A DNA stretch of 17,593 bases, taken from contig CANJPN010000051.1 of the NCBI GenBank assembly GCA_947475855.1, positions 1-17,593 of the forward strand, read 5' to 3'. The translations under genes and the position numbers were made by a program. Below, in pieces: positions 13,635 to 17,593 of this stretch; the stretch's first letter is position 1, and every line of letters begins with the position of its first letter. This DNA is from Bradyrhizobiaceae bacterium (GTDB lineage Bacteria > Pseudomonadota > Alphaproteobacteria > Rhizobiales > Hyphomicrobiaceae). Below the pieces are notes generated by a model that did no database searches, had not been told where the DNA came from, and worked only from the letters and a program-made list of their open reading frames with translations.

Positions 13635-15287
13635 TCATGCTGGTCGCGAGAGCAATCCTTGCGCCGGTACGTCAGCGAGACCACCGGCGATGTCGCGCAG
13701 CTTGGCGCGGGCTGCTTCGGCCAGGTCCATCGCGTTGCGCGATTCGAAAACTTCCAGTGCCGGCATCAGCACAGTCGCAGCCTGCGTCCAGTGGCGATGG
13801 CGGTCGAAACGCTTGCCGAGCTCGATCAGGGCGGCTGCGTGTGAAAGCTGCACGAGCGCCCACTGCATCGGCTTCGTCGCCTGGTCGACGGTGGCGATAG
13901 CGTCGGCGTATGCGGTGATCGCCTCTTCGAGTTCGATCGTCTCGTTGGGGTGGCGCGCGGCGAGAGCGGTCAGCATGTCGCCCAGTCCGACGCTTATGCG
14001 CGTGCGTGTACGCGAGGCGGTCGCTGTCGTGACGAGGCTGCGGCACTTGCGGAAGGCCTGAGCGGAGGCTTGCAATGCGCGGGCGTCGCCTGTGGTCTCT
14101 GCCTTGGCGGCGAGCGCTTCTGCCTGCTTCTGGCGATAATCGAGTTCGAGGGCGGCTTCGCTGGCTGGGAGTTGGCCTGCGGCGTCGGCGAAGTAGTCGG
14201 CGGCGGAGTCGAGGTCCATACGGGCGAGAGCCAACTCGCCCAGGCGCGATGTTGCGGCGGCTTCTTCGATCATCTGCAAGCGCAGCGACTGCAGTTCGTC
14301 GGCAATCCGGGCTTCGATACGGCGGCGGCTGTCGCGCGTGTGCTCGCGCACGGCACGCAGATAATCCATCGCCTGCTCGAAATCGCCATGTTCGAGGGCG
14401 GTGGCAGCGTCGAGTTTCGCCTGCTGTTGCGCGGGTGCGTCATTGGTCGGTTTGCGCAAGTAGGCGACGGTCGAAATCAGCCACGCTCCGAGTTCATCGA
14501 GGCGTGCCAGCCGCTGCTCTGCGGACATCGGTTGCTGAGCGAGAATCTGCTGGATGCGCCGCAACGCGCCTTCGGGCAGGCGATGGCGGGCTTGTATCTC
14601 GGCGCTGGCGGTGGCTGCGGGCAGATTTGGTGGGGTTGGCGCAACCAGAACCGGTCGGGTCCGCTGCGGATTGCCAGGGGAGGTTTCGTTTCCTGGTGGT
14701 GTGACGCCAGGTGGGGTTGGTATTGCGGGGGGCGGCCGCTGCTTGTGCGATGCGAGCGCGGTGCGGTGCTCGGCGATGGCTGGCGCGAGTGTCGTCAACA
14801 ATGGCGTGCGGTCGATGACATGCGTCAGCATTTCGGACATCAGAAAGCGGCTGATTTCCAAGTCGAGGCCCGTTCGCGCGAGCGCGCCCGCGGAAGACGT
14901 CTTGTCGAGCCAGAGATTTGCAAGATGGCTGGCAGGCGTAGCAGGGGCGGCGTCTGCGGCTGCGGTCAACTGGCCGCGCGCTGCCGTGAAGGCCTTGGCG
15001 ATCTCGCCGGGTGCAAAGCGGACTTCGCTCATCAGCGCGGTCAGCGTTGCTGCGTGGTGCTCGGCTGCTGCAAGAGGAATGCCCTGGCGTTCGTTTGCAA
15101 ACCACAGGGTGTGCGCGAGTGCGTCGAGTGCTGCGCCGAAAAGTTCGTTCAGCTTGCTTGAACGCAGGCGAGCCGAGAACTCTGCGCCGTCCAATGGAGA
15201 GGAGGGATCGATATCGGCGCCGACGAGCCCCGCGCACGCGAGCACGCCGGTCGCGACAAACCGATCCAATACCTCATACAACGACAT
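13635..15287 (-). CDS. TPR-like helical protein with proline-rich linker, function unknown
   Basis: A 550-residue protein in three parts. Residues 1-175 are a helical N-terminal region I do not recognise. Residues 184-228 are a Pro/Thr/Asn-rich linker (RPPPAIPTPPGVTPPG and on). Residues 230-545 are consecutive amphipathic helices rich in Ala, Glu and Arg that read as degenerate TPRs. The unit around residues 473-487 (PMQWALVQLSHAAAL, then IELGKR) follows the P..WA..Q..L..AL..LG.R pattern of TPR arrays common in rhizobial proteins, and ALEHGDFEQAMDYL is a TPR-like helix pair. No signal peptide or membrane helix stands out. The ATG at 15287 follows GCGGGA by a few bases. It converges on the dehydrogenase with 20 bases between stops. 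The TPR part suggests a protein-protein scaffold; no enzyme motif was seen. Confidence 0.8.
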   Translation of the reverse strand: MSLYEVLDRFVATGVLACAGLVGADIDPSSPLDGAEFSARLRSSKLNELFGAALDALAHTLWFANERQGIPLAAAEHHAATLTALMSEVRFAPGEIAKAFTAARGQLTAAADAAPATPASHLANLWLDKTSSAGALARTGLDLEISRFLMSEMLTHVIDRTPLLTTLAPAIAEHRTALASHKQRPPPAIPTPPGVTPPGNETSPGNPQRTRPVLVAPTPPNLPAATASAEIQARHRLPEGALRRIQQILAQQPMSAEQRLARLDELGAWLISTVAYLRKPTNDAPAQQQAKLDAATALEHGDFEQAMDYLRAVREHTRDSRRRIEARIADELQSLRLQMIEEAAATSRLGELALARMDLDSAADYFADAAGQLPASEAALELDYRQKQAEALAAKAETTGDARALQASAQAFRKCRSLVTTATASRTRTRISVGLGDMLTALAARHPNETIELEEAITAYADAIATVDQATKPMQWALVQLSHAAALIELGKRFDRHRHWTQAATVLMPALEVFESRNAMDLAEAARAKLRDIAGGLADVPAQGLLSRPA

Positions 15288-15327
15288 GATCCCGCTGCCA
15301 CTTACGCAGGCTTAGCTACAGTTGAAT

Positions 15328-15351
15328 TGCGGCGATCCCGCTTTCGCCGCA
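15328..15351 (-). terminator. GC-rich hairpin between puuE-uraD and the TPR gene
   Basis: TGCGGCGA (15328-15335) pairs perfectly with TCGCCGCA (15344-15351) around an eight-base loop. On the minus strand it lies 82 bases after the allantoinase stop and 40 bases ahead of the next start, followed by AATTCAACT. It may be a weak terminator or part of the TPR gene's leader. A second small dyad (CCTGC/GCAGG, 15386-15403) lies nearby. Confidence 0.4.
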
Positions 15352-15433
15352 CCTGTGGGTAACCCGTCGCGAGGCGCGCGTCATCCCTGCAAAAACTCGC
15401 AGGTGGATAAGGTTCCTGGTTGTGGCAGCACTG

Positions 15434-16879
15434 CTATTCAAATGCGGCCATCCGCTGCTTCAGGCGGTTGCGTGATATGTGGCCGATTTGTTCGAGTGAT
15501 GCTTCGATTTCGGCGTCGGTGGTGCTGCCAATGCGGCGCTCCATCTCAGCGATGGCAGTGTCGCGCGTCTGATGCAGAGCCAAAGCGACGATGACCGGGA
15601 AGCCATGCTTTTCACGGTAGCGTCGATTGATGCCAGCCACTTTGTCGAACTCTTCGCGCGACATCGAGGTAAAGCCCAGGCGGCCCTGCTCGGAGGTCGA
15701 ATCCGCAGTCAGTGTGCCTTCAAGCGCGAGCCGGCCGGCCAGTTCCGGATGCGCGCGGATCAACGCCAGTTTCTCGTCGCGCGGCAGGGACATCATCGTC
15801 GCGACCAACGCCTTGTGCAGGCCTGGGACGTCGTCGTGTCTGGCGTCGAGACCGGCGCGATGGGTGCGCTCTGCGATCTGAGGCGTGTGTTCGAAGAGGT
15901 CGCCGAAGTGTTCGAGGAACAGGGCGCGGTGCATCGCGGAGGGCTTCAGTCCTGCGGGAGCGTGATGCTTGACCCAGTGGCGCGCGATATCGAGGCGGGT
16001 TGCGACCCAGACGTGGTCGTGACCGCGCACGTAGTCCAGGAAACGGGTGAGTGCTGCGGCGCGACCGGGGCGGCCGGCGAGGCGGCAGTGGATGCCGACC
16101 GACATCATGCGGGGGCTGCCGGCCGCGCCTTCGGCGTAGAGCACGTCGAAGCTGTCCTTGAGGTAGGTGTAGAACTGGTCGCCGGCGTTGAAGCCTTGCG
16201 GCGTTGCAAAGCGCATGTCGTTGGCGTCGAGCGTGTACGGCACGATGAGCTGCGGGCCGCGGGGACCCTTTACCCAATAAGGTAGCTCATCGGCGTAGCT
16301 GTCGGCAGAGTAGAGGAAGCCCTGCTCCATCATCGCGACGTCGAGCGAATTGACTGAAGTGCGACCCTGGTAGAAGCCGAGAGGGCGTTCGCCGACGACG
16401 TCGGTGTGGATGCGGATCGCCTGTTCGACGTGCGCGCGTTCCGCGTCCTCGGTGAAATCGCGGTAGTCGATCCATTTGAGGCCGTGGGTGGCGATCTCCC
16501 ACTTCGCATCCTTCATCGCGGCGACGGCTTCGCGGTTGCGGGCGAGCGAGGTCGCGATGGCGAACACGGTGACCGGCATCTGTCGCGACGTGAACATGCG
16601 ATGCAGCCGCCAGAACCCGGCGCGCGAGCCGTATTCGTAGATCGACTCCATGCTCATGTGGCGCTGGTTCGGCCAGGCTTGCGCGCCCACGATCTCGGAC
16701 AGGAATGCCTCAGAGGCGGCGTCTCCGTGGAGGATGCAGTTCTCGCCGCCTTCTTCGTAATTGATCACGAACTGGACGGCAATGCGCGCGCCGCCCGGCC
16801 ACTTCGGATCGGGCGCATCGCGGCCATAGCCGACGAGATCGCGGGGGTAGGCGGAGTGGATGTCGAAGGGGGCGGTCAT
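15434..16879 (-). CDS. puuE: Bifunctional allantoinase (PuuE) / OHCU decarboxylase (UraD)
   Basis: This 481-residue protein fuses two steps of urate breakdown. Residues about 1-305 are a PuuE-type allantoinase of the NodB/polysaccharide-deacetylase fold, which hydrolyses allantoin to allantoate; signatures are FVINYEEGGENCILHGD, the RHMSMESIYEYGSRAGFWR region and GRTSVNSLDV. Residues about 312-478 are an OHCU decarboxylase, which makes S-allantoin from 2-oxo-4-hydroxy-4-carboxy-5-ureidoimidazoline; signatures are FEHTPQIAERTH with the probable catalytic H331, IRAHPELAGRL, and the SEQGRLG and NRRYREKHGFPVIVAL stretches. The later pathway step is N-terminal. Such fusions are known in proteobacteria. 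Acting in the cytosol, the fusion takes OHCU straight to allantoate. No urate oxidase, HIU hydrolase or allantoate amidohydrolase is in the window, so partners must be elsewhere. The ATG at 16879 is the first before the conserved DIHSAYPRDL; the ribosome site is weak. Confidence 0.95.
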   Translation of the reverse strand: MTAPFDIHSAYPRDLVGYGRDAPDPKWPGGARIAVQFVINYEEGGENCILHGDAASEAFLSEIVGAQAWPNQRHMSMESIYEYGSRAGFWRLHRMFTSRQMPVTVFAIATSLARNREAVAAMKDAKWEIATHGLKWIDYRDFTEDAERAHVEQAIRIHTDVVGERPLGFYQGRTSVNSLDVAMMEQGFLYSADSYADELPYWVKGPRGPQLIVPYTLDANDMRFATPQGFNAGDQFYTYLKDSFDVLYAEGAAGSPRMMSVGIHCRLAGRPGRAAALTRFLDYVRGHDHVWVATRLDIARHWVKHHAPAGLKPSAMHRALFLEHFGDLFEHTPQIAERTHRAGLDARHDDVPGLHKALVATMMSLPRDEKLALIRAHPELAGRLALEGTLTADSTSEQGRLGFTSMSREEFDKVAGINRRYREKHGFPVIVALALHQTRDTAIAEMERRIGSTTDAEIEASLEQIGHISRNRLKQRMAAFE

Positions 16880-17448
16880 ATGGTGACTCGAGAGAGGCGC
16901 TGAGTGGGACTTGGCTGATGACGTAGCCCAAAAAGCGGGAGGGGTGGAGTGGTCGGCAGTTGCGCGGATCGGGACGCTTCGACGCCGCGGTTGCGATGGC
17001 TTACCGGCCGCGGCTTTTACTAATGGCGACTCTAGCTCCCCACTCCTGGGACTAATCCGACGGCTTTGCTGGTTCCAAGGGGAAGCGTGGTTCTGGTCTA
17101 CGCAATATCTCTTAGTTTGAGGTCACTTAGGTCGATCAATTGGCATGAATACCATCGCGGTAATCGTCAGTGTGTTGATTTTGCTGCAGGCAAGGCTTGG
17201 CGCGCGTGCTATCCACAGGCTCGAGTTTGATCTGCCCTATCCGCTGAGCACGTTCGCTTGGCTGCTTCACGACAGCCTTTCTGAATGCACGATTGGGTGT
17301 GCGGTGCCCGGGAGGCGGGAAACTCACACATCTCAATCGTGTCCGCGACGCTCAGGCTCGCATGTCTCGCCATGACGTATCTCCAACCGATTCACCGGTC
17401 CCACGTCTCTGGTCCGGTTTTCCCGCAGTCTCCAAGGTCGGATAGCTT
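16880..17448. other. 569-base gap with no convincing gene
   Basis: Between the allantoinase start and the acyltransferase start I see no frame with family resemblance or coding character. One plus-strand frame at 17145-17375 opens with a hydrophobic run (MNTIAVIVSVLILL) but then loses any protein-like pattern, so I leave it out. Base composition is slightly less GC-rich than the genes. The divergent promoters should lie here; none could be assigned. A hairpin at 17394-17418 is listed separately. Confidence 0.5.
17394..17418 (+). terminator. Hairpin followed by a T run, 31 bases before the last gene
   Basis: ACCGGTCC (17394-17401) pairs with GGTCCGGT (17411-17418) with one T-T mismatch and a nine-base loop. 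The stem runs straight into a T run (17418-17421). It resembles a weak intrinsic terminator or attenuator in the leader of the acyltransferase gene. Confidence 0.3.
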
Positions 17449-17593
17449 ATGCGTAGTCTGTCACGTACGGCACTGGAGTTGACCTACTGGATTACGCGGC
17501 GAATGTCGCTTGAGCGCGTCTCGTTGCTGGGCTCCGTGATCGGAAGGTTTGCCGGCGGCCGCACCCGGCGCAACTCGCGCGCGATTGCCAATA
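17449..17593 (+). CDS. Probable lysophospholipid/lipid A acyltransferase (LpxL/HtrB-like), 5' part only
   Basis: An ATG at 17449 opens a frame of 48 codons that runs off the window without a stop. The visible part begins MRSLSRTALELTYWITRRM. The stretch SLLGSVIGRFAGGRTRRNSRAIAN has the pattern found at the start of HtrB/LpxL-type acyltransferases (LG..IGR..G.R..RN.RAI.NL), where an N-terminal membrane-associated helix precedes a set of basic residues. Members of that family transfer a secondary acyl chain from acyl-ACP to lipid A at the inner membrane. The catalytic HX4D motif would lie outside the window, so the call rests on the N terminus alone. AAGG about 11 bases upstream is a possible ribosome site. 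It is divergent from the allantoinase gene. Confidence 0.5.
   Translation, partial: MRSLSRTALELTYWITRRMSLERVSLLGSVIGRFAGGRTRRNSRAIAN

Noticed and set aside
13950..15161. Plus-strand frame of 403 codons
   Set aside because: It is antisense to the TPR-type gene and shows Cys/Gly/Trp-rich shadow composition with no domain pattern.
17205..17220. TATCCACA as a DnaA box / origin
   Set aside because: It is a single near-match with no cluster of boxes, AT-rich element or origin-linked genes.
17145..17375. Possible small membrane protein of 76 codons
   Set aside because: Only the first 15 residues look like a membrane helix; the rest has no protein-like pattern and the ribosome site is poor.

Overview
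The window is GC-rich, densely coding DNA from a bacterial chromosome. I read it as an alphaproteobacterium, most likely of the Rhizobiales/Hyphomicrobiales. The reasons are a long-type alphaproteobacterial RppH, degenerate rhizobial-style TPRs (a P..WA..Q..L..LG.R pattern), a PPDK of about 900 residues, a PuuE-UraD fusion, and the strong bias that opens long antisense shadow frames. Genus cannot be fixed from the sequence. No phage, IS, CRISPR, tRNA or rRNA signal was seen.

Layout. 1-2733 (-): the first 911 codons of a large, unrecognised membrane/coiled-coil protein whose 3' end lies outside the window. 3017-5211 (-): a translationally coupled pair, a NodU/TobZ-type carbamoyltransferase and a small DUF4267-like membrane protein. 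5401-6837 (-): an M20 metallopeptidase. 7096-9813 (+): pyruvate, phosphate dikinase. 9826-10565 (-): RppH followed by a 72-residue membrane protein. 10724-11515 (+): a GntR/UTRA regulator. 11516-11859: a non-coding region with several inverted repeats. 11860-13614 (+): a TviB/WbpO-type UDP-HexNAc 6-dehydrogenase with about 150 residues of Lys/Arg/Ala-rich, histone H1-like sequence at its N terminus. 13635-15287 (-): a TPR-type protein. 15434-16879 (-): bifunctional allantoinase/OHCU decarboxylase. 16880-17448: a gap with no convincing gene. 17449-17593 (+): the start of a probable lipid A-type acyltransferase, cut by the window edge.

Function. Most genes are separate housekeeping or metabolic units: PPDK links pyruvate and PEP, RppH starts mRNA decay, PuuE-UraD covers two late steps of urate breakdown, and the M20 enzyme cleaves peptides. 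The dehydrogenase, the carbamoyltransferase and the acyltransferase could all serve envelope glycan or lipid decoration, but nothing here ties them into one pathway. The most unusual items are the basic extension on the dehydrogenase, the structured DNA in front of it, and the large membrane protein with an internal C-terminal duplication and four regularly spaced cysteines. I did not find a clearly recognisable new multi-gene system.
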